DNA from: DATKIY01 sp963726755
GTDB lineage: Bacteria > Actinomycetota > Actinomycetes > JAHEKZ01
Length of the DNA: 64,000 nucleotides
Assembly (NCBI GenBank): GCA_963726755.1
Contig: CAVSDB010000001.1
Span: 1,178,001-1,242,000, forward strand
Direction: 5' to 3'
The position numbers and the translations under genes were made by a program. The notes under the pieces were generated by a model. It did no database searches and was not told where the DNA came from. It saw nothing but the letters and a program-made list of their open reading frames with translations. This document shows positions 44,977-54,188 of the stretch, in pieces. The stretch's first letter is position 1, and the number at the start of each line of letters is the position of its first letter.

Positions 44977-45756
44977 GTGAGTACTCCCACGCAGGACGCT
45001 CCAGTCAGCCAGCAGAATGGCTGGGCGGCCAGAGCCGAATCCATGTCGAAGGTTTACGGCCAAGGTGATACCGAAGTACGCGCTCTGGACGATGTGTCGG
45101 TGGCATTTCCCAGCGGCCGATTCACCGCGATCATGGGACCGAGCGGTTCTGGTAAATCGACGCTGATGCATATTTGTGCCGGCCTGGATGCACCAAGTTC
45201 TGGTCGAACCTTCGTCGGAGATGTGGACCTAACGACGTTGAAGGACTCCGAACTAACGGTCCTTCGCCGTGAGGCAATCGGCTTCGTTTTCCAGTCGTTC
45301 AACCTGGTGCCGACCTTTAACGCACGAGAAAACATCACGCTGCCCATGGACATCGCTGGTCGTAAGCCAGACGAAGAGTGGCTCGACACGGTCATCGACG
45401 CCGTTGGTCTTCGGGATCGTTTGACGCACCGTCCTAACGAACTCTCCGGCGGCCAACAGCAACGCGTCGCCTGTGCCCGCGCACTCGCATCTCGCCCACA
45501 GGTGGTTTTCGCCGACGAACCCACCGGCAACCTGGACTCACGCTCGGGCGCCGAGGTGTTGGGCTTCCTGCGAAACTCGGTGGACCAGTTCGGGCAGACC
45601 ATCGTGATGGTCACGCATGACCCGAAGGCGGCGTCGTACGCCGATGAAGTGATCTTCTTAGCTGACGGCCATGTCGTCGACACCATGCAAGACCCCACTG
45701 CCGAGCGAGTGTTCGACCGGTTGAAGGCGTTGGACAACCAAGATCCGGCGGCATAG
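44977..45756 (+). CDS. ABC transporter ATPase, MacB/LolD type
   Basis: The 259-residue ATPase has Walker A GPSGSGKST, the signature LSGGQQQRVACARAL, and Walker B VVFADEPTGNLD, the GNLD ending being typical of MacB/LolD-type ATPases that couple to FtsX-like permeases. The GTG start at 44977 follows AAAGGA. It is followed four bases later by its permease gene. Such systems work as mechanotransducers or extract lipids and peptides from the membrane. Confidence 0.92.
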   Translation: MSTPTQDAPVSQQNGWAARAESMSKVYGQGDTEVRALDDVSVAFPSGRFTAIMGPSGSGKSTLMHICAGLDAPSSGRTFVGDVDLTTLKDSELTVLRREAIGFVFQSFNLVPTFNARENITLPMDIAGRKPDEEWLDTVIDAVGLRDRLTHRPNELSGGQQQRVACARALASRPQVVFADEPTGNLDSRSGAEVLGFLRNSVDQFGQTIVMVTHDPKAASYADEVIFLADGHVVDTMQDPTAERVFDRLKALDNQDPAA

Positions 45757-45760
45757 TCCA

Positions 45761-48293
45761 ATGCTGCGTACCGCTTGGCGAAATCTTCGCGTCCACAAAT
45801 TGCGGTTGGTGCTGTCGGGCTTGGCCATCGTCCTTGGCGTTGGCTTTGTCGCGGGCACCTTGATCTTCACCGACACCCTGAACAAGACCTTCACCGATCT
45901 GTTCACCCAAACCGTCACAGACGTGGTAGTCACGCCGGTTCAGAACATCGAAGGCGACGGCGCAGCCGGTGCCACTCTTACGTTGCCGGCCGACCTGCTG
46001 ACTCAGGTCCAGGGAGTCGATGGCGTGGACCAGGCTGCGGGTCAGGTCTTCCTCGACGGCGTAGCGATTGTCGACCCAACCGGTGAACCGATTGGCCAGT
46101 CCGGAGCGCCGCAGTTCGGCAGCAACTGGGAGAGCGATGAAAGGCTGACGCCTTACCGGCTTGAAGAGGGCGTTGGACCCACTGCGGCTGGCGAAGTCGC
46201 CATCGACTCCGTGTCAGCAGACAAAGCGGGATACCAGGTCGGTGACACGGTTTCGCTGATCACCCCCAAGGGGCAGATGGACGCCAAGCTCACCGGGATC
46301 TTCCGTTATGGCACTTCGGGCAACCTTGCTGGCGCCACCATCACTGCGTTCGATACCTCGACCGCACAAGAGGTTTTGCTCCGTGGCAAGGATGCCTACA
46401 CCGAGATCGACGCAATCGCCGCCGACGGTGTGAGTCAAAGTGTCCTGGCCGATCGGGTTCGAAGTGTCGTTGGTGACGGGGTCAAGGTCCAGACGGGCCA
46501 GGAAGCCGCCGACCAGCAAGCGGCGGACATCACGTCCGCGTTGTCCTTCATCAATATCTTGCTGCTCGTTTTCGCCGGCATCGCGTTGTTCGTCGGGATC
46601 TTCACCATCATCAACACCTTCTCGATGCTGGTGGCGCAGCGGGCACGAGAACTCGCGCTACTTCGAGCCCTGGGAGCCACCCGACGCCAAGTGCGGATGT
46701 CAGTTCTCATCGAAGCTTTCTTCGTCGGAATGCTGGGGTCGGCGTTGGGCATCGTGGTCGGTGTCGGGAGTCGCCTATGCCTTGCAGGCACTGTTTAAGG
46801 CCATCGGTGCAGAGATCCCAACAAACGGCTTGGTATTGCTGCCGCGCACGGTAATCGTGGGAATGGTCGTGGGCGTGCTCGTCACCCTTCTCGCCGCGCT
46901 CTTTCCGGCGTACCGGGCCTCTCGCATCCCGCCGATGGCAGCCCTGCGTGAGGATGTCGCGCTGCCACGACGTGGCCTGCGGGTGCGGGCCATCGTCGGG
47001 GCGGTCATGGTCCTGCTCGGAGTCGTTGCGATGTTCGCGGGAGCCTCTTCTGGCGGCGGCTCCGGCGCGAGCCTGGTGGGTCTTGGAACGCTCGTCACAC
47101 TCGTCGGAGCCATCGTGCTGAGTCCAGCGATCGCTGGTCCGGTGGTTCGAGTGATCGGGTTCTTCTACCCGCGGCTGTTTGGGACCGTTGGCCGATTGGC
47201 GTTGGAGAATGCCCAACGTCAGCCTCGACGAACCGCAGCGACCGCATCTGCGTTGATGATTGGTCTCGCACTAGTTAGCGCGCTCACAGTCTTTGCTACC
47301 TCCACCAAGACCTCGGTGAACGAAGCGATCGACCGGGTCGTTGGCGCCGAGTTCTTGATCCAGAACCAGGTTCAACGCCCCTTCCCTGCCTCGGTTGCCC
47401 AGAGCGTTCGCGGGACCGCTGGTGTGGCGTCCGTCTCGCCCGTCAAGTTCGTGCCAGCAGAGGTCAACGGAACTGGCACTGTCCTGACCGGAGTCGATCC
47501 AGCCACAGCGGGCGAGGCGGTGAAGCTGCAGTTCGAGCAGGGGTCATTAGCTGACCTAACGTCGACCAACATCGTCACCGACTCAACTACGGCGAGCGAC
47601 CTTGGGCTGTCAGTCGGAGACTCGGTGGAACTCGCGCTACCTACCGGAACCGTCACCGTGACACTGGCGGGAACGTATGCGCCTGAGGGCGGAATCAGCG
47701 GGTGGGTCGTCAGCAACCAGGCGTTGGCTGATGCGGGCTTGGACGTGGGTGATTCAGTTCTCTACGTCACCGCAGACCAAGGGGCAGACCTAACGACTGT
47801 CCACGCCGCAATCGACGACGCGGTGTCGGCGTACCCCACGGTTCAGGTGCAGAGCCAGGCCGAGTTCAAGGAGCAGATCACCAGCAGTGTGAATCAACTC
47901 CTACTCGTCATGATCATGCTGCTGAGTTTGGCCATTTTGATCGCCGTCCTCGGGATCGTGAACACCCTGGTGTTGTCAGTGATCGAGCGCACGCGCGAGA
48001 TCGGCATGCTCCGCGCAATCGGAGCGCTGCGTAAGCAAATCCGACGGCTGGTTGTTCTTGAAGCCTTGGTGATATCGGTCTATGGCGCGGTCATTGGCCT
48101 GGTCCTCGGGTTGTCGTTTGCGGTCGCGCTGCAGCGCACGCTGGTGGACCAAGGCATCGAGGTTCTGGACATTCCGTGGATCTGGATGATCGTCTTTTTG
48201 GTCATCGCCGGCGTTGTCGGTGTGCTTGCCGCCCTCTGGCCAGCGTTCCGAGCTGGTCGGCTCGACGTTTTGCAAGCGGTCACCAGCGAATAG
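45761..48293 (+). CDS. FtsX-like ABC permease (frameshifted in this sequence)
   Basis: The permease partner of the preceding ATPase. The N-terminal part (45761-46798) has a first membrane helix, a MacB-type periplasmic domain and the first FtsX helices. The rest continues in the next frame from about 46768, with a second extracytoplasmic domain and a second FtsX module (VNTLVLSVIERTREIGMLRA). The two frames join if one G is removed from GGG at 46766-46768, giving a protein of about 843 residues with the usual duplicated layout. The overall length is 3n+1, consistent with one inserted base. Its stop is five bases from that of the convergent HAD gene. Confidence 0.88.
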
Positions 48294-48298
48294 CTAGG

Positions 48299-48958
48299 TC
48301 ACTTGTTGGGCGGCAGCTCGCGCAACCACTCGACCGTCACTTCGGTCAGCGACGACACAACGGTCCGATTCGGGCCGTCGGGAATGGCGGCCACGCTCGG
48401 TACCGCGACCACTTGGCAGCCGGCCGCTTCAGCCGCCTCGATCCCGGGTGGTGAATCTTCCAGCACCACCGTTCGGGCTGGCGAGGCGTCGATCGCATGC
48501 ATCGCGGTGACGTACGGCATCGGATCTGGCTTGAGTCGGTCCACATCATCAGCAGTCACGCTGACGTGGAACAGCTGCTCAGGCAGGTGTTGCAACACCA
48601 CCTCGACGTGACGTCGAGTCGACGACGTCACTAGACCAAACGTCAGGTCGGTGGTAGCGATCGACGTAAGTAGGTCCATGGCACCGGGTCGAAAGGAAAT
48701 GGACTTTTGAAGCTGCTCGGTCATGTTTTGCTCGAGCAGCCTCATGACGTCGGCGTGACTGCGTTGGCTGTTGGTCCACCGAATCATGTACGCGGCCGCA
48801 ACTTCGAGATTGGTGCCCAACAGGTCCAGTTGTTGTTGCTTGCCCCAGTCACCACCCAACTCAGCCACCGTGGCGGTCTCGGCGGCGAACCACTGCGGCT
48901 CCGAATCGATCAGGAGCCCATCCATGTCGAAGAGAACAGCTTGCAGCCCTTTGCTCAT
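48299..48958 (-). CDS. HAD-superfamily hydrolase, beta-phosphoglucomutase-like
   Basis: From ATG 48958 the 219-residue protein shows FDMDGLLIDSE (nucleophile and cap onset), VTSSTRRHVE (motif II), KPDPMPYVTA (motif III lysine) and VLEDSPPGIEAAEAAG (motif IV). This is the subfamily of sugar-phosphate phosphatases and phosphomutases; the exact substrate is not evident. An upstream in-frame start would add 18 residues lacking conservation. It converges tightly on the FtsX-like permease gene. Confidence 0.85.
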   Translation of the reverse strand: MSKGLQAVLFDMDGLLIDSEPQWFAAETATVAELGGDWGKQQQLDLLGTNLEVAAAYMIRWTNSQRSHADVMRLLEQNMTEQLQKSISFRPGAMDLLTSIATTDLTFGLVTSSTRRHVEVVLQHLPEQLFHVSVTADDVDRLKPDPMPYVTAMHAIDASPARTVVLEDSPPGIEAAEAAGCQVVAVPSVAAIPDGPNRTVVSSLTEVTVEWLRELPPNK

Positions 48959-49094
48959 GGTCCAGCCAGCGTATCGAGCGGCTCGACTCACTTGGTGAGC
49001 CGTCCGAGGCACCGACGGTCAAGGCCGTACCCTGGCAACCGAAGGACTCACGACGGTTCAAAGCTGTCGTGACCGAGCAGATCGGGAGTTGCGC

Positions 49095-49973
49095 ATGATC
49101 GAGCGGGACGGCCTGCCCTCGCTGAATCAGCCGACCCTGATTGCCGCGTTCGAGGGCTGGAACGACGCTGCCGAGAGCGCGACGGGCGTCATCGACCACC
49201 TGCTCGAGGCCTACGGCGGCACAGTCTTCGCTGACGTCGATCCAGAGGACTACTACGACTTCCAGGTAAACCGGCCGTTGGTTTCCGTGGGAGAGCACGG
49301 CGTACGCACCATCCGTTGGCCCGGCACCGAGGCAATCGCGTCCGGCATTCCGGACGGGCCGGATCTGGTCTTGGTCCGCGGGATCGAGCCAAGCATGCGT
49401 TGGCGGACGTTCATCAGCGAGATCGTTGGACTGGCTTTCGAACTCGACGTCGACCGTGTCGTCACGCTCGGCGCGCTGCTGGCTGACACACCGCACACCC
49501 GTCCGGTGCCCATCACCACCGTGATGAGCAACCCGACGATCGCTCAGCGCATGGGACTCGATTTGGCCCGCTACGAGGGGCCCACCGGGATCGTTGGTGC
49601 GTTGACCGAGGGGTTCACCCGGGCAGGCATTGAGACCTTGTCGTTCTGGGCTGCCGTCCCCCACTACGTGGCTCAGTCGCCCTGCCCCAAGGCCACGCTC
49701 GCATTACTCGGCTGCGTCGAGGAGGCGCTGCAACTGTCTATCCCCCACGGCGACCTTGAAGACGAGTCCAAAGCGTGGGAGCGAGGCGTCGACGAACTAG
49801 CTCACGATGACGAAGAGGTCGCTGAGTACGTTCGGTCATTAGAGGAAGCACGCGACACTGCCGACCTCCCAGAAGCCAGTGGCGACGCGATCGCGAAGGA
49901 GTTTGAGCGCTACTTACGCCGTCGCCGCGAAGACCCACCCGCAACCTGCCTATCCGCTCGAAGAATTTGGTGA
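49095..49973 (+). CDS. PAC2 family protein
   Basis: PAC2 proteins resemble the eukaryotic proteasome assembly chaperone 2 and archaeal PbaB; an actinobacterial role is not established. The product is about 292 residues with FEGWNDAAESATG at the N-terminus, the GALLADTPHTRPVPI motif, and YEGPTGIVGALTEG. ATG 49095 has GGGAG upstream; a TTG two codons earlier is less likely. The C-terminal end is odd: from about 49933 the neighbouring frame reads HPQPAYPLEEFGELGAT to a stop at 49989 and looks more protein-like. One more +1 indel may lie here. It converges on mshC. Confidence 0.85.
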   Translation: MIERDGLPSLNQPTLIAAFEGWNDAAESATGVIDHLLEAYGGTVFADVDPEDYYDFQVNRPLVSVGEHGVRTIRWPGTEAIASGIPDGPDLVLVRGIEPSMRWRTFISEIVGLAFELDVDRVVTLGALLADTPHTRPVPITTVMSNPTIAQRMGLDLARYEGPTGIVGALTEGFTRAGIETLSFWAAVPHYVAQSPCPKATLALLGCVEEALQLSIPHGDLEDESKAWERGVDELAHDDEEVAEYVRSLEEARDTADLPEASGDAIAKEFERYLRRRREDPPATCLSARRIW

Positions 49974-49985
49974 GTTGGGCGCGAC

Positions 49986-51221
49986 CTAGTCGACGACGAG
50001 GCGTACGCCCAGCAGGGCGTCGGCCAAATCAGCTATCAACGCCGGTGCCTTTCGATCATCCCCGTGACCCTCAGCCGCCTGCTCAGCCCACTTATCGATG
50101 GCGCGTACGGCACGGGGCGCGTCGACGTCTTCCGCCAGTGCGGCTCGAACCTCTGCCAGCACCGGCTGCGCATCTGGCCCCCGATCGCTGGTGGCTGCCA
50201 TCCGCCACAGATGCAGCCGCTCTTCGGCGTCCGTCAGGTCGGCGTCCTGCCAATCCCAGTCAGACCGATAATGATGAGCGAGGAGAGCGAGGCGGATCGC
50301 CATCGGATCGTGGCCGTCGTCGCGCAACCGCGAGACGAACACCAAGTTCCCTTTCGACTTTGACATCTTGCTGCCGTTCAGGCCGACCATCCCCGAATGC
50401 ACATACGCCTGGGCGAACTCAGCGCCACCGGCGAGGGCGTGTGCGTGCGAGGCCCCCATCTCGTGGTGGGGGAACGCTAAGTCGCTGCCACCGCCTTGGA
50501 TGTCGAAAGCGAGGCCGAGGTGTTCGCGGGCGATAGCGACACATTCGATGTGCCAGCCAGGACGACCGTGTCCAAGGTCGGTGTCCCACGCCGGTTCCCC
50601 CGGGCGCTCGGCTTGCCACAGGAGCGGGTCGAGTGGGTCTTTCTTGCCCTCGCGCTGCGGATCGCCCCCTCGCTCGGTGGCCAGGTTGAGCATGGTTGCA
50701 CGGTCCAGATGGGCGACTCGACCAAACTCGGCATCGCTCGCCACCGAGAAGTAGATGTCATCTCCGACGGTGTAGGCAGAACCCCCATCAACCAGTTGTT
50801 GAACCAAAGAGGCCACCTGTGGGATGGACTCGACAGCACCGATGAACTCCGCTGGCGCTAGGACGCGCAGCGCCTTCATGTCCTCGCGAAACAGTGCGGT
50901 CTCTGCCATCGCGAGTTCATTCCAGTCCTGCCCGGTCGCAACAGCTCGTTCAAGCAGCGGATCGTCGATGTCCGTCACGTTTTGGACGTAGGTCACACGC
51001 TGACCAGCGTCGAGCCAGACGCGTTGGATCAAATCGAAAGCGACATAGGTAGCTGCGTGCCCAAGATGCGTGGCGTCGTACGGAGTAATGCCGCAGACGT
51101 AAAGCCGAGCATGTTCACCTGGATTCGTCTCGACCACTTTGCCCGCCGACGTGTCGAACACCCGCAGCTGCTGCCCGCTCCCGGGCAACTCCGGCACGTC
51201 AGGCGATGACCAAGATTCCAC
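49986..51221 (-). CDS. mshC: Cysteine:glucosaminyl-inositol ligase MshC
   Basis: MshC joins L-cysteine to glucosaminyl-inositol with ATP, the third step of mycothiol synthesis. The 411-residue protein is a shortened cysteinyl-tRNA synthetase: YVCGITPYDATHLGHA (zinc Cys and HIGH-like motif), GWHIECVAIA and FPHHEMG (further zinc ligands), and KMSKSKGN. It ends without the tRNA-anticodon-binding domain of CysS, and the TPYDATHLGHA form is diagnostic of MshC. It lies 24 bases after the kinase-like gene, in the usual actinobacterial order. Confidence 0.94.
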   Translation of the reverse strand: MESWSSPDVPELPGSGQQLRVFDTSAGKVVETNPGEHARLYVCGITPYDATHLGHAATYVAFDLIQRVWLDAGQRVTYVQNVTDIDDPLLERAVATGQDWNELAMAETALFREDMKALRVLAPAEFIGAVESIPQVASLVQQLVDGGSAYTVGDDIYFSVASDAEFGRVAHLDRATMLNLATERGGDPQREGKKDPLDPLLWQAERPGEPAWDTDLGHGRPGWHIECVAIAREHLGLAFDIQGGGSDLAFPHHEMGASHAHALAGGAEFAQAYVHSGMVGLNGSKMSKSKGNLVFVSRLRDDGHDPMAIRLALLAHHYRSDWDWQDADLTDAEERLHLWRMAATSDRGPDAQPVLAEVRAALAEDVDAPRAVRAIDKWAEQAAEGHGDDRKAPALIADLADALLGVRLVVD

Positions 51222-51245
51222 GAGCCGAGAGCCTAGTGCGCGTGC

Positions 51246-51998
51246 CTAGAACGGGGGCCACGGGAGGGCGGGCCAATCCTCCGACGGTTCTGGGTGTCTG
51301 CGTGTCCTTAGCAACGTGTCGATTCGGGAAATCGTTGCGTCTACTTCATCGCCGGCCAAGTACTCCATAAGTTCGTCGCGGCGTTCCGGCTCTCGCAGGC
51401 ACACCGACAGGTTCTGTAACGACGTCAGCAGGTCCTTGGGGATGCGCTCGCCCATCCACTGCCACAGCAACGTCCGCAACTTTCCCTCGGTAGAGAAAGT
51501 CACACCGTGGTCGATGCCGTAGATCCGACCACTTGGCGTCGGCAGTAGGTGCCCACCCTTGCGGTCGGCATTGTTGATGACGACGTCGAAGACCGACATC
51601 TGGCGAAGGCTCTTTCGGTTGCTGCGTACCAACTCGACCAGGTCCACAGTCTCGTCGACATCCACCCAGTGCTGAACCATGCCCGGACCGTACGGTCCAT
51701 CGCGCCACACCGTTGGCGGCACGATCCCCCACCCCAGCCATTCCGAGATCAAGTACGCCGCTAACTCGCGTTGCGACAGCGTCCCGGTCGGAAAGTCCCA
51801 GAGCGGGCGTTCGCCGATTCGCGGCTTGTAGATGCAAGCCGACGTCTCGTCCTGCCAAGTAACCGTGCAGTAAAGCGAGGCATTGGAGGCATCGAGTAGT
51901 CGACCGCGGACCTCTAGGCTGCCGTGAGTCAGCCGTTCCAAGACGTCGTGCGGAGCCGGACCACCGGATTGTTCGACCTGTGCGTCGGAAGCTTCCAT
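51246..51998 (-). CDS. SCO1664-type PI3/4-kinase-like protein
   Basis: From ATG 51998 the 250-residue protein matches the SCO1664/TIGR03843 family, which shows a phosphatidylinositol-kinase-like fold. CIYKPRIGERPLWDF holds the likely ATP-binding Lys, NNADRKGGHLL is the catalytic loop, and YGIDHGVTF the metal-binding Asp motif. Its target is unknown. It starts within the stop of the DUF3090 gene (TGATG) and is followed by mshC. A longer in-frame start would overlap DUF3090 further and adds unconserved residues. Confidence 0.85.
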   Translation of the reverse strand: MEASDAQVEQSGGPAPHDVLERLTHGSLEVRGRLLDASNASLYCTVTWQDETSACIYKPRIGERPLWDFPTGTLSQRELAAYLISEWLGWGIVPPTVWRDGPYGPGMVQHWVDVDETVDLVELVRSNRKSLRQMSVFDVVINNADRKGGHLLPTPSGRIYGIDHGVTFSTEGKLRTLLWQWMGERIPKDLLTSLQNLSVCLREPERRDELMEYLAGDEVDATISRIDTLLRTRRHPEPSEDWPALPWPPF

Positions 51999-52558
51999 CA
52001 GCGACGCCGGTAACCGTTCTGCCTGGGGCAGATGTGACCCTCCGGATCGAGCGGTAACGCGCAGAACGGGCACGGCGGACGTCCGGCGGCCAGGATCGAT
52101 TCGGCACGCGCGACGAAGGCTCGCGCTGCACCAGGGGTAACGGTGACTCGGAAGGTGTCCATGGGGGCCGGAGTCTCAACTGTCGGCTCGTCGTCATCCT
52201 CGTCGGCTTCCGGATCCGCTGAGTGAGCTTCGATCACGATCCGATGCGCCTCGTCGTCCCACATCAAACTGAGCGCCACCGCTCGGAACTCGTCGTCGAT
52301 CGGGGTCTCCAATGGCCGGTCGTCCACTTGCGCCGCGGGCACGACAGCGGGAATTGGTAGTGCACCGCTGCTTTCTCGCAGCAACGTGTCGAGCATCGCG
52401 TCGAGGCGCTCAGCCAGAATCGCCACCTGAGTCTTCTCGAGCGAAACGCTTGTGGTGTTTGCGCCATGGTGCGCCTGCAGGAAGAAGGTGCGCTGCCCCG
52501 GCTCCCCCACGGTGCCGACCACGAATCGGGTGGGCTCGACGTACTCGAAGACACTCAC
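51998..52558 (-). CDS. DUF3090 family protein
   Basis: The 186-residue protein is typical DUF3090 (Rv2134c type): N-terminal VEPTRFVVGTVGEPGQRTF, a central beta-rich part, and a C-terminal CPFCALPLDPEGHICPR zinc-binding segment. Its function is unknown. It is coupled on both sides: ATGA with the upstream phosphatase and TGATG with the downstream kinase-like gene. This arrangement, seen again and again in actinobacteria, implies that the three proteins work together. Confidence 0.88.
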   Translation of the reverse strand: MSVFEYVEPTRFVVGTVGEPGQRTFFLQAHHGANTTSVSLEKTQVAILAERLDAMLDTLLRESSGALPIPAVVPAAQVDDRPLETPIDDEFRAVALSLMWDDEAHRIVIEAHSADPEADEDDDEPTVETPAPMDTFRVTVTPGAARAFVARAESILAAGRPPCPFCALPLDPEGHICPRQNGYRRR

Positions 52559-53253
52559 GCTCCTGCGCCTCCCCCGACGACAGCGTCATCGGCATTCTTC
52601 TTCGAACGCCTTCGTTTCTTCGGCTTCAACCCGGCCACCTCGCCTCCGGTGTCGTTGATGCGCTCAACGAACGGCCGGGTAGCGCCGTATTGCACCACGC
52701 TCAGGGACGCAGGATTGACGACGATCCGTTGAAACTGATCGAGATGCTGGCCAAGGGCGTCCGCCAGAATCGCCTTGATGACGTCACCGTGAGAGACAGC
52801 CAGATAGACCGCGTCGTCGCCCAGTTCGGCATTCCACTCGCGGATCGCGGCGACGGCACGGGCTTGCATCGCGGCCATCGACTCCCCCGACTCGCCAGGG
52901 AACACCACTCCACTCGGGTGCGCCTGCACTGTCTTCCAGAGCGGGAGTTTGGCCAGGGACTTCAGGGGCTGCCCAGTCCAGTCGCCGTAGTGAACCTCAC
53001 CGATCCGAGCGTCTAGGTGTAGCGGGGTTCCGTCCCGTGAATGAGCCAACGCCTTGGCAGTCTGCTGACAGCGCTCCAGCGGGCTGGTGACAATGGCCGA
53101 GACGGGAAGATCGCTCAACCGGGACGCGAGTGTCTCGACCTGATCACGTCCGTGGTCGTCCAGGTCAACTCCGTCGGACCAGCCCGCGAGCACGCCGCTG
53201 GCGTTGGCGGCGGTCCGGCCGTGGCGGACGAGGAGAACAGTTGTCACCTCCAC
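52555..53253 (-). CDS. Histidine phosphatase family protein (MSMEG_4193 type)
   Basis: The 232-residue protein belongs to the phosphoglycerate-mutase-like histidine phosphatases: LLVRHGRTAAN holds the phosphorylated His, LERCQQTA the next Arg, EVHYGDWTG a conserved Glu region, and VSHGDVI the second catalytic His. A basic C-terminal tail (KPKKRRRSKKN) follows. Metabolic substrate unknown. It heads the phosphatase-DUF3090-kinase-mshC group and follows uppP by 32 bases. Confidence 0.88.
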   Translation of the reverse strand: MEVTTVLLVRHGRTAANASGVLAGWSDGVDLDDHGRDQVETLASRLSDLPVSAIVTSPLERCQQTAKALAHSRDGTPLHLDARIGEVHYGDWTGQPLKSLAKLPLWKTVQAHPSGVVFPGESGESMAAMQARAVAAIREWNAELGDDAVYLAVSHGDVIKAILADALGQHLDQFQRIVVNPASLSVVQYGATRPFVERINDTGGEVAGLKPKKRRRSKKNADDAVVGGGAGA

Positions 53254-53285
53254 ACCCTAAGTGGCGCGGTGATTGGGGCAACTCC

Positions 53286-54119
53286 TCAGCCGATAGTGAC
53301 GTGCGAGTCCAGGACGCCTGCTGCCAGGAGAGCCAGCACGAGCAGGCCAAGACAGATCCGGTAGATGACGAATGGCATGTATGACCGGGTCTTGATGTAG
53401 CGGAGCAGCCAACCGATGACCAGGTAGCCCACGATAAAGGCGACGATCGTGGCAGCGATCGTTTTGGGCATCCCAGGCTCGGCGTTTGCACTGATGTCTG
53501 GAAGTTGGAAGATGCCGGACGCGACTACCGCAGGGATCGCGAGGAGGAACGCGTACCGGGTAGCCGCTTCGCGCGTATAACCCAGGAAGAGGCCGACGCT
53601 GATCGTCGCGCCTGACCGTGAGACCCCAGGAACCAACGCCAGCATCTGTGCCAGGCCGTAGTAGATGGCGTCCCGGAGCCGAAGCCGCTCGATCGGGATG
53701 ACGTTGCGCGCCACGCGATCTGCAATGCCGAGGATGACGCCGAACAGGACCAGGTTCACGCCGATCAACCAGAGGTTGCGGAAAGACGTTTGGATGGTGT
53801 GCTCGAGCAGCACGCCGGCGATCGCGATCGGAATCGTGCCGACGATGATGTACCAACCCATGCGCGCGTCGAGCTTCCCCCGGTACTCCGGTCGGAACAG
53901 ACTCTTGAGCCAGGTGGTGGCGATCCGCCAGATGTCGCGCCGGAAGAACCAGATGACCGCAAGTTCGGTGCCGATCTGCGTCACTGCCGTGAACGATGCT
54001 CCCGGGTCGGACATACCGAAGAGTTGAGGGAAGATCGCCAGGTGCGCGCTGCTCGAAACCGGTAGGAACTCCGTCAGCCCCTGCAACACTCCCAGCAGGA
54101 TCGCTTCCAGCCAACTCAC
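53286..54119 (-). CDS. uppP: Undecaprenyl-diphosphatase UppP/BacA
   Basis: UppP dephosphorylates undecaprenyl diphosphate so that the carrier lipid can be reused in wall synthesis, and gives bacitracin tolerance. From GTG 54119 the protein is 277 residues with about eight membrane segments. The two active-site motifs are QGLTEFLPVSSSAHL near the N-terminus and PGVSRSGATI in the second half. An in-frame ATG at 54278 would add 53 residues of unconserved sequence and overlap the divergent aldo/keto reductase gene, so I reject it. Confidence 0.94.
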   Translation of the reverse strand: MSWLEAILLGVLQGLTEFLPVSSSAHLAIFPQLFGMSDPGASFTAVTQIGTELAVIWFFRRDIWRIATTWLKSLFRPEYRGKLDARMGWYIIVGTIPIAIAGVLLEHTIQTSFRNLWLIGVNLVLFGVILGIADRVARNVIPIERLRLRDAIYYGLAQMLALVPGVSRSGATISVGLFLGYTREAATRYAFLLAIPAVVASGIFQLPDISANAEPGMPKTIAATIVAFIVGYLVIGWLLRYIKTRSYMPFVIYRICLGLLVLALLAAGVLDSHVTIG

Positions 54120-54188
54120 TGCGCTTGTCCCGCCCCAGCCGTCATGGCGTCGGACTCTATCCGCTTGCCATGGGTACTCTCGGCACCC

